Origin: WHSW01 sp963767475
GTDB lineage: Bacteria > Actinomycetota > Thermoleophilia > Solirubrobacterales > 70-9
NCBI GenBank assembly: GCA_963767475.1
Contig: CAVYEI010000005.1
Coordinates: 124,001 to 188,000 of the forward strand
Reading direction: 5' to 3'
Length of the DNA: 64,000 nucleotides
Shown here one piece after another: positions 42,767 to 51,571 of the stretch. Position numbers and translations under genes: made by a program. Every line of letters begins with the position of its first letter. Position 1 is the stretch's first letter. The notes under the pieces were generated by a model. The model did not search any database and had not been told where the DNA came from. It was given only the letters and a program-made list of their open reading frames with translations.

Positions 42767-44368
42767 ATGCCGCGCGGATCAGAGGAGGCGGGCGGCGCGA
42801 CCGAGGTCGAGCCGCCGTGGGCCGGCGAGCATCCACCAACCCCGGCCAGCATCGTCGAGGACGACTCGATCGAGGCCGCGGTCGAGCCGCTCGAGGACCG
42901 GATCGCGCTCGAGGGCCGAACGCTGCGCGAGCATACCGCCCGCGGAGCGGTGATCAACTCGCTGTTTCAGATCGGCCTCGGCGTCGTCGGCCTGGTCCAG
43001 CGCGTGGCGGTGGCGGGCTTCCTGACGATCACCGAGTACGGGCTCTGGGGCCTCTTGGTGACGACCCTGATCACGCTCGCCTGGCTGAAGCAGATCGGGA
43101 TCTCCGACAAGTTCGTGCAACAGGACGAGGCCGACCAGGAGGCGGCGTTTCAGAAGGCGTTCACGCTCGAGCTTGCCTACAGCTCGATCTTCTTCGTCAT
43201 CGCCTGCCTGGCGTTCCCGATCTACGGCGCGGTCTACGGCCATCCGGAGATCGTCGTCCCCGGGATCGTGCTGGCGCTGTCGCTGATCCTGACCGCGCTC
43301 GAGTCGCCGATCTGGATCGCCTACAGGCAGATGCGGTTCGTGCGTCAGCGCACGCTCGAGGCGATCGACCCGCTGGTCGCCGCGACGCTGACGATCGGCC
43401 TCGCGATCGCCGGGCTCGGGTACTGGGCGCTGGTGATCGGGCCCGTGGTCGGCAGCCTCTGCGGTGGCGTGGCAGCACTGCTCACCTGTCCGTACCGGCT
43501 TCGCCTGCGCTATGACCGCGGCACGCTGAAGGAGTACTTCTCCTTCTCCTGGCCGCTGCTGGCCTCGAGCGCGAGCGGTCTCGTCGTCGTTCAGGGATCG
43601 GTTCTGATCGGCAACTTCACCGTCGGCCTCGCCGGCCTCGGCGCGATCGGCCTCGCCTCCACCTTTTCGATGTTCGCCGATCGGCTCGATGCCCTGATCC
43701 GGCGCACGATCTACCCCGCGGTCTGCGCGATCAAGGACCGCACACCGGCGTTGTTCGAGACCTTCACCAAGTCGAACCGGCTGGCGCTGATGTGGGCGTT
43801 CCCCTTTGGCGTCGGCCTGGCGCTGTTCGCGCCCGACCTGATCACCTTCGTCCTCGGCGAGCAATGGCGCGAGGCGGAGCTGTTGCTGCAGGTGTTCGGG
43901 ATCACGATCGCCGTGCGCCAGGTCGCCTTCAATTGGGTGATCTTCTTCACCGCCCGGGCCGAGACCAAGCCGCTGGCGATCTCGAGCGCGATTCAGATGG
44001 TCATCTTCCTCGTCGTCACGGCACCGCTGATGATCGCCTTCGGCCTCGACGGCTACGCGGCGGGGATGACGATCGGGGTCCTCGTCGACCTGGTCGTGCG
44101 CAGCTACTTCCTCTCGCGGCTGTTCGAGGGATTCGACCTCGGTCGCCATATGCTCCGCTCGGTGCTCCCGAGCGTGCCTCCGGCGCTGGCGATCCTGGCG
44201 ATCCACGCGGCGAGCAGCGCTGAGCGGACGCTCGGACTCGCGATCGGGGAGCTGATTCTCTACATCGTCCTGACCGTGATCTCGACGCTTGCCTTCGAGC
44301 GCAGGCTGCTCGGCGAAATGCTCGGCTACGTGCGCCGCGGCGTGCGGGCAGCGCCCGCCCCCGGCTGA
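42767..44368 (+). CDS. polysaccharide flippase (Wzx/MATE-like, Polysacc_synt family)
   Basis: 533 residues. A charged cytoplasmic N-terminus of about 60 residues precedes 12-14 membrane helices. TARGAVINSLFQIGLGVVGL, FLTITEYGLWGLLVTTLITL, KQIGISDKFVQQDE and YFSFSWPLLASSASGLVVVQ match the family, in which an FG/EYG motif follows helix 1. It would flip undecaprenyl-linked repeat units to the outer face, between the cytoplasmic glycosyltransferases and the Wzy-like polymerases. It stands convergent with a sulfatase-fold gene, separated by one base. Confidence 0.92.
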   Translation: MPRGSEEAGGATEVEPPWAGEHPPTPASIVEDDSIEAAVEPLEDRIALEGRTLREHTARGAVINSLFQIGLGVVGLVQRVAVAGFLTITEYGLWGLLVTTLITLAWLKQIGISDKFVQQDEADQEAAFQKAFTLELAYSSIFFVIACLAFPIYGAVYGHPEIVVPGIVLALSLILTALESPIWIAYRQMRFVRQRTLEAIDPLVAATLTIGLAIAGLGYWALVIGPVVGSLCGGVAALLTCPYRLRLRYDRGTLKEYFSFSWPLLASSASGLVVVQGSVLIGNFTVGLAGLGAIGLASTFSMFADRLDALIRRTIYPAVCAIKDRTPALFETFTKSNRLALMWAFPFGVGLALFAPDLITFVLGEQWREAELLLQVFGITIAVRQVAFNWVIFFTARAETKPLAISSAIQMVIFLVVTAPLMIAFGLDGYAAGMTIGVLVDLVVRSYFLSRLFEGFDLGRHMLRSVLPSVPPALAILAIHAASSAERTLGLAIGELILYIVLTVISTLAFERRLLGEMLGYVRRGVRAAPAPG

Positions 44369-44369
44369 C

Positions 44370-45788
44370 CTACATGTAGCCGAGCAGCCGCATGCGGTCC
44401 TCGAGCCGCTCGCGTTCCTCGTCCGAGATCTCGGGCTGGGGCGCGTCCACCGGCGGCGCGGCCGGCTGTTGGCTGGCGGCCTGGTCAATCACCTGGCGCA
44501 GCGCGGAGAGCGCCGCCTGATCGGCCGACGAAGGATCGGCAGGCTCGAGCTCGAGCGGGTCGGCCTTCAGGTCGTAGAGCTCCTCGCGCTCGCCCCGGAG
44601 CTGGAGCTTCAGCCGCCCGTCGGTGGCCACGGTCAAGCGCTGGCCGACCCGCTCGATTGCCGCATCGCGGTCGACGTCCCACTTGTCGAAGGCCTCGTTC
44701 CAGCGCGGGTCGTCGGCGGGGGCCGGGGGCTCGAACTGTGCAGCGGCGAACCCGGCGCCCGGCAACCCGTTCGCCCAGGGATGGTGGTCGAGCCCGATCG
44801 TCTCCGCGATCAGCCTCGGCAGTCCCGCGAGGCTGGTCACGCCCGGGTCGGCGGGGGCCCCGGGACCGGCGATCACGAACGGAACCCCGATCAGACGCTG
44901 GTCGAGCGAGAAGCAGTGGCCCATGAAGCCGCCCTCGCCGAAGTTCTCACCGTGGTCGGCGGTGACGATCACCAGCGTCTCCTCGAGGGCCCCGGCACGG
45001 TCGAGCGCCTCGAGCAGGTCGGCGAGCCAGTCGTCCATCAGCCGCACCGAGGCCGCGTAGAGATGGCGCATGCGCTCGAGCGCCCCGTCGGGCACGTCGA
45101 AGCCGCCGGCGCACGCCTTCCACATCCCCTCCAGGGTGAGGTAGCGGCGCGCCTCCTCCGCCGCCCGCAGGCGGTCGATCGCGCCGAGGTCGTTGTACGG
45201 CTTCGGCGGCAGGTACGGCGAGTGGCACTCGACCAGGTTCACGAACCAGAAGAACGGGCGCTCGTCCGTGTCCTCGAGCCAGGCCCGCAGCGTCTTGCCG
45301 GCGCTGGCGGCGCCATCGTCGGCCCGCGCGCGCACGCCCTCGCGGTCCCAGGAGAGCCGGCCGCGCAGATCCTCGCGATGCATCTGACCCTGGCGCCCGG
45401 TATCGACGAACTCGAACTCGTCGAAGCCGGGGCCGAAGCCGGAGTCGGCGGTGATCCAGAGGTTCGTGCTCACCGCCCCGGTGTGGTAGCCGGCCCGCCG
45501 CAGTACCTCGGGCAGGGCGCGGTCGGCGTGCGCCTCGAGGATCGGCCGCGCCCCGAGCGGCGAGCCCTCGGGAAGATCGAGGATCCCGCTGGCCCGCGGC
45601 AGCATGCCGGTGAACATCGCTGCGTGCGAGGGCAGCGTCCACGAGGCCGCGGCGTGCATCGACTCGAACGCGGTGCCCCGGCGGGCGAGGTCGGCGACCG
45701 CGGGGCTCGAGCCCGGCGCCGCCCCGTAGGGCTCGAGCGCGTCGGCACGCGCGGTGTCGAGGACGATCATGATTACGTTCGGCTGCAT
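44370..45788 (-). CDS. sulfatase-fold enzyme with Thr at the nucleophile position
   Basis: 472 residues of the alkaline-phosphatase superfamily. Metal and active-site blocks: NVIMIVLDTARADAL, SWTLPSHAAMFTG, ENFGEGGFMGH preceded by VTADHG, and a C-terminal LYDLKADPLELE typical of sulfatases. True sulfatases need Cys or Ser in C/S-x-P-x-R; here residue 51 is Thr in T-L-P-S-H, so no formylglycine can form. A Thr nucleophile occurs in phosphodiesterases and phospho-transferases of the fold, so this may act on a phosphate ester of the glycan. No signal peptide is seen, so it is probably cytoplasmic. Confidence 0.85.
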   Translation of the reverse strand: MQPNVIMIVLDTARADALEPYGAAPGSSPAVADLARRGTAFESMHAAASWTLPSHAAMFTGMLPRASGILDLPEGSPLGARPILEAHADRALPEVLRRAGYHTGAVSTNLWITADSGFGPGFDEFEFVDTGRQGQMHREDLRGRLSWDREGVRARADDGAASAGKTLRAWLEDTDERPFFWFVNLVECHSPYLPPKPYNDLGAIDRLRAAEEARRYLTLEGMWKACAGGFDVPDGALERMRHLYAASVRLMDDWLADLLEALDRAGALEETLVIVTADHGENFGEGGFMGHCFSLDQRLIGVPFVIAGPGAPADPGVTSLAGLPRLIAETIGLDHHPWANGLPGAGFAAAQFEPPAPADDPRWNEAFDKWDVDRDAAIERVGQRLTVATDGRLKLQLRGEREELYDLKADPLELEPADPSSADQAALSALRQVIDQAASQQPAAPPVDAPQPEISDEERERLEDRMRLLGYM

Positions 45789-45797
45789 CGAGGCGAG

Positions 45798-45803
45798 AGC
45801 TTA
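45798..45803 (-). promoter_or_regulatory. -10 hexamer TAAGCT of the sulfatase-fold gene
   Basis: TAAGCT on the minus strand ends 9 nt before ATG 45788. Confidence 0.5.
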
Positions 45804-45809
45804 GGTGTC

Positions 45810-45815
45810 TAATCT
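45810..45815 (+). promoter_or_regulatory. -10 hexamer TAATCT of the second sulfatase-fold gene
   Basis: TAATCT ends 8 nt before ATG 45824; it is back to back with the minus-strand hexamer, six bases apart. Confidence 0.5.
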
Positions 45816-45823
45816 GCGCCCCG

Positions 45824-46708
45824 ATGCAGGACGCCGCCAATCCCGCCGCGCAGCCCGACCCGCCGGCGGGGGCGCGCAATCTCGTCATCGTCGTCCTCGA
45901 CAGCCTCCGCTACGACTCCTGGGTCGAGGCGGCGCCGGCGACTCTGGCGCAGCTGGGGCCGGTCGAACGGCGCTGGAGCTACGCGACCTGGACCGCCCCT
46001 TCGCACTACAACCTGCTGATGGGGTTGCTGCCCCACACGAGCCCGCCCGAGGTCTATGCCTCCGAGTACTACAAGGAGGACTTCCGCCGCTACAGCGAGC
46101 GGCTCGGGGTCGAGGGGATGGAGTTCAAGCGGGTGCTGCCCTCGATCTTCATGCCGACCTACCTGCGCAACACGCTCGGTTACCGCACCGGGGCGATGGT
46201 CTCGATGCCGGTGCTCAACCCGTACACGGTGATCAACCGCGACTTCGACAGCTTCGAGCTGATGCCGACCCACAACGACATGGCGGCGATGCTCCCCAAG
46301 CTGGGCTTCGACGGGCCCGGCGGCGAGCGCCCGGCCTTCTGGCTGCTCAACGTCGGCGAGACCCACTACCCCTACGCGCTACCCGACGAGGACCCGTCGC
46401 AGTGGCCGAAGATCTCCGGCGTCCACGGCGTGTTCAAGAACCTCGACCAGGAGGATGCCCCGCCGACCGAGCCCCGCGAGTTCTTCGACCAGGCCAAGAT
46501 GCGCGAGCTCCACGACCGCCAGATCAACAGCGTCGCCTACATCGACGGGGTGATCGCGCGCCTGTTCGACCTCCTGCCCTCGAACACGTGGGTGATCGTC
46601 ACCTCAGACCACGGCGAGCTCTTCGGCGAGGACCACTACTTCGGCCACGGCCCGGTCATGCACGAGAAGGTGCTCGAGGTCCCCTACGTCGAGGGCCTGG
46701 TCCCGTAG
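45824..46708 (+). CDS. short sulfatase-fold protein with Thr at the nucleophile position
   Basis: 294 residues, shorter than typical sulfatases (450+). NLVIVVLDSLRYDSW, TWTAPSHYNLLMGLLPH, NVGETHYPYALP and VIVTSDHGELFGEDHYFGHGPV give the metal site. As in the divergent neighbour, Thr (residue 57, T-A-P-S-H) replaces Cys. The protein ends soon after the last metal His, so the usual C-terminal subdomain is absent. No signal peptide. The divergent pair probably has related substrates. Its end overlaps the convergent GT-C gene by 25 bases. Confidence 0.83.
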   Translation: MQDAANPAAQPDPPAGARNLVIVVLDSLRYDSWVEAAPATLAQLGPVERRWSYATWTAPSHYNLLMGLLPHTSPPEVYASEYYKEDFRRYSERLGVEGMEFKRVLPSIFMPTYLRNTLGYRTGAMVSMPVLNPYTVINRDFDSFELMPTHNDMAAMLPKLGFDGPGGERPAFWLLNVGETHYPYALPDEDPSQWPKISGVHGVFKNLDQEDAPPTEPREFFDQAKMRELHDRQINSVAYIDGVIARLFDLLPSNTWVIVTSDHGELFGEDHYFGHGPVMHEKVLEVPYVEGLVP

Positions 46709-47988
46709 GCCGCCGGGTCGCTGCGGCGGCGCTCGAACCACGGCGCCACGCAGGAGACCGCGAGCACGACCAGCAGCGGCTCGAGCGGGGCGCGGTAGCG
46801 GGTTCCGGAGTCGGGAGTGAAGACGATCGACGCGGCCAGGGCCATCGCCAGGATCGGGAGCACGATCTCGGTCCTTCGCCTGATCCTCCACAGGCCGCCG
46901 ATAGCCAGCACCAGAATCACGTAGTAGGAGGCGATCCCGATCTTGCCCAGCGTCCGCGAGCGGCCCTCGAACGGGGCCTCGTCGACCGAGTAGCTCGGGT
47001 GGCGGATGTCCCAGAAGCGGCTGAGGCCGTTCCAGTAGAAGGCCTCGACGACCGAGAACGGGTGCTCCTTGATGTAGTCGAACGCCTCGTCCTGGAGCTC
47101 GGAGCGCAGCTCGGCGTCGCCGACCGGCGGGCCCTCGAGCACGTCGGGCTGGTCCTGGAGCTGGAAGCGCCAGGCGTAGGGGTATTTCGGGTCGTTGGCG
47201 GCTTCGTCGTTGAAGGTGCCGTAGGCGGCGGCGTCCTGGATCGAGATCGGGATCAGGCCGTCGGCGACGACGTAGTTGCGCACCGTCCACGGGAGGATCA
47301 CCAGGGCCGCGACCGCAACCGAGAGCGCGCTGAGCACGAGGCCGCGCCGCCAGCCCGAAGCGAGCACCCAGGCCACGGCGATGCCGGCGAACAGGTAGAT
47401 CGAGGTCGGCCGGACCAGCATCCCGACGCCGACCAGGACCCCGAGCGTGATCGCGAGGCGGGGGCTCGGTCGCCAGCCGAACAGGCCGACGAGCACGGCA
47501 AGCGTCAGCGGGATCGCCAGCGCCTCGCCGTAGAGCAGGCCGTAGTACTCCCAGGCGAGCGGGAAGACCGCGACCACCGCCGCGGCGGCGATGCCGACCG
47601 CGGGGGTGAACATCCTGCGGCCGAGCAGCCAGGTCAAGAACACCGCGCTCGGCGCCAGCACCAGCCCCTGGACGATCGCCACCCGGTCGGGGGAGGTGCC
47701 GAGGAGCTCGTACCAGGCCCCGACCCAGAGCGGGTAGAGCGGCGCCTTCCACATCCCCTCGTGGGCAACGCCGAACGGCAGCGTCGTCCACCAGAACTTG
47801 CCCTGGGTGAAGAAGACGCCCTCGCTGTGGTACTCGCCCATGTCGCCGGCCAGCTCGATCGGCCGGATCGCGAGCACGTAGGCGATCACGATCGCCGAGC
47901 CGAGCGCCATCAGCCCCGCCAGCGCCCAGCGCTCCCACGTCGGCACCTCCGAGGCCCAGCCCCGGATCCGCCCCCCTGACGCGCTCAT
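46684..47988 (-). CDS. GT39/ArnT-like membrane glycosyltransferase (GT-C)
   Basis: 434 residues, about ten membrane helices. The first extracytoplasmic loop has IRPIELAGDMGEYHSEG, with the acidic D/E pair that binds metal or polyprenyl phosphate in GT-C enzymes. VRPTSIYLFAGIAVAWVLAS and ILPWTVRNYVV are family landmarks, the last highly typical. It would transfer a sugar from a polyprenyl phosphate to a surface acceptor on the outer face. It is coupled (ATGA) to the GtrB-like gene upstream that can make that polyprenyl-linked donor. Confidence 0.88.
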   Translation of the reverse strand: MSASGGRIRGWASEVPTWERWALAGLMALGSAIVIAYVLAIRPIELAGDMGEYHSEGVFFTQGKFWWTTLPFGVAHEGMWKAPLYPLWVGAWYELLGTSPDRVAIVQGLVLAPSAVFLTWLLGRRMFTPAVGIAAAAVVAVFPLAWEYYGLLYGEALAIPLTLAVLVGLFGWRPSPRLAITLGVLVGVGMLVRPTSIYLFAGIAVAWVLASGWRRGLVLSALSVAVAALVILPWTVRNYVVADGLIPISIQDAAAYGTFNDEAANDPKYPYAWRFQLQDQPDVLEGPPVGDAELRSELQDEAFDYIKEHPFSVVEAFYWNGLSRFWDIRHPSYSVDEAPFEGRSRTLGKIGIASYYVILVLAIGGLWRIRRRTEIVLPILAMALAASIVFTPDSGTRYRAPLEPLLVVLAVSCVAPWFERRRSDPAAYGTRPST

Positions 47989-49034
47989 ACGGGCTCGTGT
48001 TCCTCCGGCGCCGCCGCCACCGCGACCGCGTCGGCGACGCCGACGTCGCCGGGCGGTGGGTCTGCGTTGAGGCGCTGCTCGACCACGTACAGCGGCCGGC
48101 CCTTGACCTCGTCATAGACACGGCCGAGGTACTCGCCGATGATCCCGACGGTGATCAGCTGGATCCCGCCGAGCAGCAGGACTGCGAGCAGGACGGTGGT
48201 GACGCCGGGGACGAACTGGCCGGCGATCTTGAAGCCGATCGCGACCGGGATCGCGAGGAAGGCGATCGCCGAGACGATGAAGCCGAGCACGGTCGCGGCC
48301 TGCAGCGGCATGTGGGAGAAGGACGAGATCGCGTCGAGCGAGAAGCGCAGCATCTTCGCCGGCGTGTACTTGGTCTCGCCGGCGTAGCGGCTGTCGCGCT
48401 CGTAGCCGACCGCACTCTGGGTGAAGCCGACCCAGACCGTCATCCCGCGCAGGAACCGGTTGCGCTCGCGCATCGAGTTGAGCACGTCGAGGGCCCGGCG
48501 GTCGAGCAGGCGGAAGTCGCCGGCATTGCGTTGCAGGTCGATCTGCGCCAGCTTCGAGAACAGGCGGTAGAAGAGGCCAGCGGTGACCAGCTTCAGCCGC
48601 GTCTCCCCGGGACGCCTGGTGCGGACCGCGTAGACGACGTCCGATCCGTTGCCCCAATGGGCGAGCATCTCGGGGATCACCTCCGGCGGATCCTGAAGAT
48701 CGGCGTCGATCATCACCACCACCTCGCCCCGGGCGTGATCGAGGCCGGCGGTGAGCGCCGCCTGGTGGCCGAAGTTGCGTGACAGCCCGACCACCCGGGT
48801 CCGCTCGTCGTGTTGCGCGAGCTCGGCCAGGACCGCGGCCGTGGCGTCGCTGGAGCCGTCGTCGACGAGCACGATCTCGTAGTCGAGCCGATCGAGCACC
48901 GAGCTCAGCCGGCGGTGAAACTCGGGCAGCACCTCCTCCTCGTTGAACACCGGCGCTACGACCGAGACCAGGCCCGGCTCGCGAACGCGCATGGCGACGG
49001 GCGCGGCGGGCTGCGGTGTGCCGGGCAGCGTCAT
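47985..49034 (-). CDS. polyprenyl-phosphate glycosyltransferase (GtrB/ArnC/DPM1-like)
   Basis: 349 residues. The GT2 domain has VSVVAPVFNEEEVLPEFHRR, VLVDDGSSDATAAVL, LSRNFGHQAALTAGLDHARG and VVMIDADLQDPPEVI (DxD). FRLLDRRALDVLNSMRERNRFLRGM is the conserved core of GtrB-type enzymes. Two C-terminal membrane helices (ATVLGFIVSAIAFLAIPVAI, VLLAVLLLGGIQLITVGIIG) precede GEYLGRVYDEVKGRPLYVV. It charges undecaprenyl phosphate with glucose or a related sugar for the downstream GT-C enzyme. Confidence 0.93.
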   Translation of the reverse strand: MTLPGTPQPAAPVAMRVREPGLVSVVAPVFNEEEVLPEFHRRLSSVLDRLDYEIVLVDDGSSDATAAVLAELAQHDERTRVVGLSRNFGHQAALTAGLDHARGEVVVMIDADLQDPPEVIPEMLAHWGNGSDVVYAVRTRRPGETRLKLVTAGLFYRLFSKLAQIDLQRNAGDFRLLDRRALDVLNSMRERNRFLRGMTVWVGFTQSAVGYERDSRYAGETKYTPAKMLRFSLDAISSFSHMPLQAATVLGFIVSAIAFLAIPVAIGFKIAGQFVPGVTTVLLAVLLLGGIQLITVGIIGEYLGRVYDEVKGRPLYVVEQRLNADPPPGDVGVADAVAVAAAPEEHEPV

Positions 49035-49103
49035 CGCCCGGGATCTTCCCAGGACACTCGCGTTTCCGAGCCACTACCCGGCGGCTGTTTGCACCGGCCC
49101 GGG

Positions 49104-49109
49104 TAGGCT
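49104..49109 (+). promoter_or_regulatory. -10 hexamer TAGGCT of the methyltransferase gene at 49119
   Basis: TAGGCT ends 9 nt before GTG 49119. Confidence 0.5.
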
Positions 49110-49118
49110 GGCGCGCCC

Positions 49119-50030
49119 GTGACCGCCGAGCACGCCCCGATCGAGCCTGGACGCTGCGCCGTCTGCGGACAGGCCGCGCTTCAGCCGCACCTACGGGTCG
49201 CGGGCGAGATCGGCGAGCTCGGCCTGATCCCGAGCACCGACAGCTATGGCACCGCGCTTTCCGACATCGCTCGCTGCACGCGCTGTGGGCACATGCAGCT
49301 CGAGACCTTTCCCTCGGCGGCGGAGCTCGACGACGCCTATGCGGACGCGGCCTCGGCGGACTACGTCGAGGAGGAGGCCGGACAGCGGGCGACGGCGGCC
49401 GCGGTGCTGGAGCGGATCGAGCGCTATGTCGAGCCCGGCCGGCTGCTCGATCTCGGCTGCTGGGTCGGCTTCCTGCTCGCCGAGGCACGCGACCGAGGCT
49501 GGGAGGGGATTGGGATCGAGCCGAGCGAGTACGCGGCCGCCTACGCCCACGATCACCTCGGCCTCGAGGTGCGCAACGTCGGCCTGTTCGAGGCCGAGCT
49601 TCCCGCGCAAGGCTTCGACGCCGTCTTCCTCGGCGACGTGATCGAGCACATTCCCGACGCCGGCGCCGCGCTTGACCTGATCCACGCGGCGCTCGCCCCC
49701 GGGGGCGTGGTCGCGCTGGCGCTGCCGGACGCCGGCAGCCGCCTCGCCAGGGCGATGGGAGCGCGCTGGTGGTCGGTGCTGCCCACCCACGTCCACTACT
49801 TCACCCGCGCCAGCGTCACGCTGCTGCTGCGTGAGCGCGGATTCGATCCGCTGCTGGTCGCGACCGCGCCGAAGGCGTTCACGGTCAGCTACTACCTCAA
49901 CCGACTGGGTGGCTACAGCGAGAGCCTGGCCGCGGCGCTCGCTGGGGGCGCTGAAAGCCTCGGGATCGCGGATCGCATCTGGGCGCCGGACTTTCGCGAC
50001 CGGATGCTGGTCATCGCCCGGGTCAGCTGA
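49119..50030 (+). CDS. SAM methyltransferase with N-terminal zinc-ribbon (C-methyltransferase-like)
   Basis: 303 residues from GTG 49119. An N-terminal zinc-binding motif (CAVCGQ, then CTRCGHMQLETFPS) is followed by motif I RLLDLGCWVGFLLAEARDRG, GIGIEPSEYAAAYA and motif IV DAVFLGDVIEHIPDAGAALD, with HYFTRASVTLLLRERGF towards the C-terminus. This layout matches Methyltransf_13/23 proteins of deoxysugar and cell-surface loci. It could C- or O-methylate a nucleotide sugar; specificity unknown. It overlaps the convergent gene by 8 bases. Confidence 0.88.
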   Translation: MTAEHAPIEPGRCAVCGQAALQPHLRVAGEIGELGLIPSTDSYGTALSDIARCTRCGHMQLETFPSAAELDDAYADAASADYVEEEAGQRATAAAVLERIERYVEPGRLLDLGCWVGFLLAEARDRGWEGIGIEPSEYAAAYAHDHLGLEVRNVGLFEAELPAQGFDAVFLGDVIEHIPDAGAALDLIHAALAPGGVVALALPDAGSRLARAMGARWWSVLPTHVHYFTRASVTLLLRERGFDPLLVATAPKAFTVSYYLNRLGGYSESLAAALAGGAESLGIADRIWAPDFRDRMLVIARVS

Positions 50031-50832
50031 TCAACGGCCTCGCCAGGACCGCGGCGTGCGCCAATCCCGGCCCGCGGGCGAGGACGCGCGTCAACAGCTC
50101 GCCTCGGCCAGGACGGGCGCCGGCGTCGCGGTGGCCCTCGCCGAGCGGGATCGCGTAGAGCCCCGAGCTGCGCTCGACCGCGAAGCCCGCGGTCTCGACC
50201 ATCGCTCTGTGCCCGGCGACGTTCGGGATCCACCACTGACAGTTCTCGCCGCTGAGGAAGCGGGCGGTCGGCTTGTGCCGGTGCAGGATGCTGAGCTGAG
50301 CCTGCACCTGCTCAGCGGAGAGGAAGACGCCGTCGCAGACGCCGCGGATCGCCTCCAGGGCGCGGATCGGGTCGCGCAGATGCAGCGTCAGGCTGCCGCA
50401 GACGACGACGTCGAAACCGCCGAGCTCAGCCCGATCGAGGTCGTAGACGTTGAGCTCCCGGCGCTCGACCCGGGAGCCGAGGGCGAGCTTCGCGAGCTCG
50501 AAGCCGACGCCGTTCTTCTCGCCCGCCTGGGCGGCGATCGCGGCCGGCCCGGTGGTCCGCGAGCGCACCGGCCAATCCCAGCCGTTGGGGTCTGAGATGT
50601 CGGTTGCGATCACCTCGGCGGCGCCGCGCCGCTCGAGCTCGAAGGCGAGGCATCCGTCCCAGGTGCCGACGTCGAGGCAGCGCTTGCCCCGTACGTCCGG
50701 CCACGGCATCCGCTTGAGGATCGGGCGCAGGTCGAACCAGCCCGGTGTAACCAGCCCGGGACCGAGTTCGAGCGTGTGGTACCAGAGCGGATGGGCCCGA
50801 ACCCGCTCGGCGACCGTGGCGGCCGAGCTCAT
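50023..50832 (-). CDS. CmoB/DUF1698-like SAM methyltransferase (WYHT family member 2)
   Basis: 269 residues. PLWYHTLELGPGLVTPGWFDLR is the family start. Motif I is RCLDVGTWDGCLAFELERRG, then EVIATDISDPNGWDW and motif IV DVVVCGSLTLHLRDPIRALE. It carries an insertion (RSRTTGPAAIAAQAGEKNGV) not seen in members 3 and 5. WWIPNVAGHRAMVETAGF closes the domain. Its ATG overlaps the stop of the upstream methyltransferase (ATGA), so two methyltransferases are made from one transcript. Confidence 0.86.
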   Translation of the reverse strand: MSSAATVAERVRAHPLWYHTLELGPGLVTPGWFDLRPILKRMPWPDVRGKRCLDVGTWDGCLAFELERRGAAEVIATDISDPNGWDWPVRSRTTGPAAIAAQAGEKNGVGFELAKLALGSRVERRELNVYDLDRAELGGFDVVVCGSLTLHLRDPIRALEAIRGVCDGVFLSAEQVQAQLSILHRHKPTARFLSGENCQWWIPNVAGHRAMVETAGFAVERSSGLYAIPLGEGHRDAGARPGRGELLTRVLARGPGLAHAAVLARPLIS

Positions 50833-51551
50833 CGCCGGCGCAGCAAAAGGAAGCAGAACTGCGTGCCACGCCCGTGGATCCGTTCGGTCTCCAGCCCCGC
50901 TGCGGTCGCAACCTGCTGCAGGCGGTCGACGTCGATCGACGAGCCGCGCCAGGCCGGGTGCGACCAGCCGTGGGGAAAGCGCCCGCGGGCGGCGCTCAGC
51001 CCTTCGCGGATCCGCCGGCGCAGCGGGCGCCGCGCGTGAACCTCGGGCGCGTCGGAGACCTGGAACCCGGCCCAGCCGCCGGGCTTCAGCACCCGGCCCA
51101 TGTCGCTGATGTAGCTGAGCGTGATCTCGGGGTCGGGGATGTGCTGAAAGACGACGAAGGAAAGGCAGACGTCGGCACTCGCGTCCTCGACCCCGGTCAG
51201 CGAGTCGCCCTCGCCGACGATCCAGTCGACGTTCTCGAGCTGCGGGTTGGACTCACGGGCACGCGCGATCATCTCCGCCGAGACGTCGAGCGCCTTGACC
51301 GCGTGCGTGCGTTCCGCCACCGCCCGCGACATCCGACCGACTCCGCAGCCGATCTCGACCACGGTGTCGCCGGCGCTCAGCTCGACCCCGAGGAGGTCGA
51401 GGATCTTGTCGACGTCCTTGGGGCCGCTGGCCCAGAAACTGTCGAGGTCCGGATCGCCGTAATCGAGCGTGTTGTCGATGAAGTAGTAGGCGTCCTCGTG
51501 CGCTCGTGCGTCCCAGAAGCGCCGCATCCGAGTGCCTCCGGGCCCCCTCAT
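50829..51551 (-). CDS. class I SAM methyltransferase (paralogue of 30990-31712)
   Basis: 240 residues from ATG 51551, which a TACCCT hexamer precedes by 8 nt; the ATG at 51527 matches the start of the paralogue. MRRFWDARAHEDAYYFIDN, motif I VEIGCGVGRMSRAVAE, LDVSAEMIARA, FVVFQHIPDPEITLSYI, HPAWRGSSIDVDRLQQV and GRGTQFCFLLLR parallel the protein at 30990-31712 block by block. Probably acts on the glycan; inferred from its repeated pairing with a GT2 gene. Confidence 0.87.
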   Translation of the reverse strand: MRGPGGTRMRRFWDARAHEDAYYFIDNTLDYGDPDLDSFWASGPKDVDKILDLLGVELSAGDTVVEIGCGVGRMSRAVAERTHAVKALDVSAEMIARARESNPQLENVDWIVGEGDSLTGVEDASADVCLSFVVFQHIPDPEITLSYISDMGRVLKPGGWAGFQVSDAPEVHARRPLRRRIREGLSAARGRFPHGWSHPAWRGSSIDVDRLQQVATAAGLETERIHGRGTQFCFLLLRRR

Positions 51552-51558
51552 GCGGCCG

Positions 51559-51564
51559 TAGGGT
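51559..51564 (+). promoter_or_regulatory. -10 hexamer TAGGGT of the GT2 gene, overlapping the opposite -10
   Basis: TAGGGT ends 7 nt before GTG 51572. Five of its six bases also form the minus-strand hexamer TACCCT. Confidence 0.55.
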
Positions 51565-51565
51565 A
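51560..51565 (-). promoter_or_regulatory. -10 hexamer TACCCT of the methyltransferase operon
   Basis: TACCCT on the minus strand ends 8 nt before ATG 51551. The two start codons are only 20 bases apart. Confidence 0.55.
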
Positions 51566-51571
51566 CCGATC

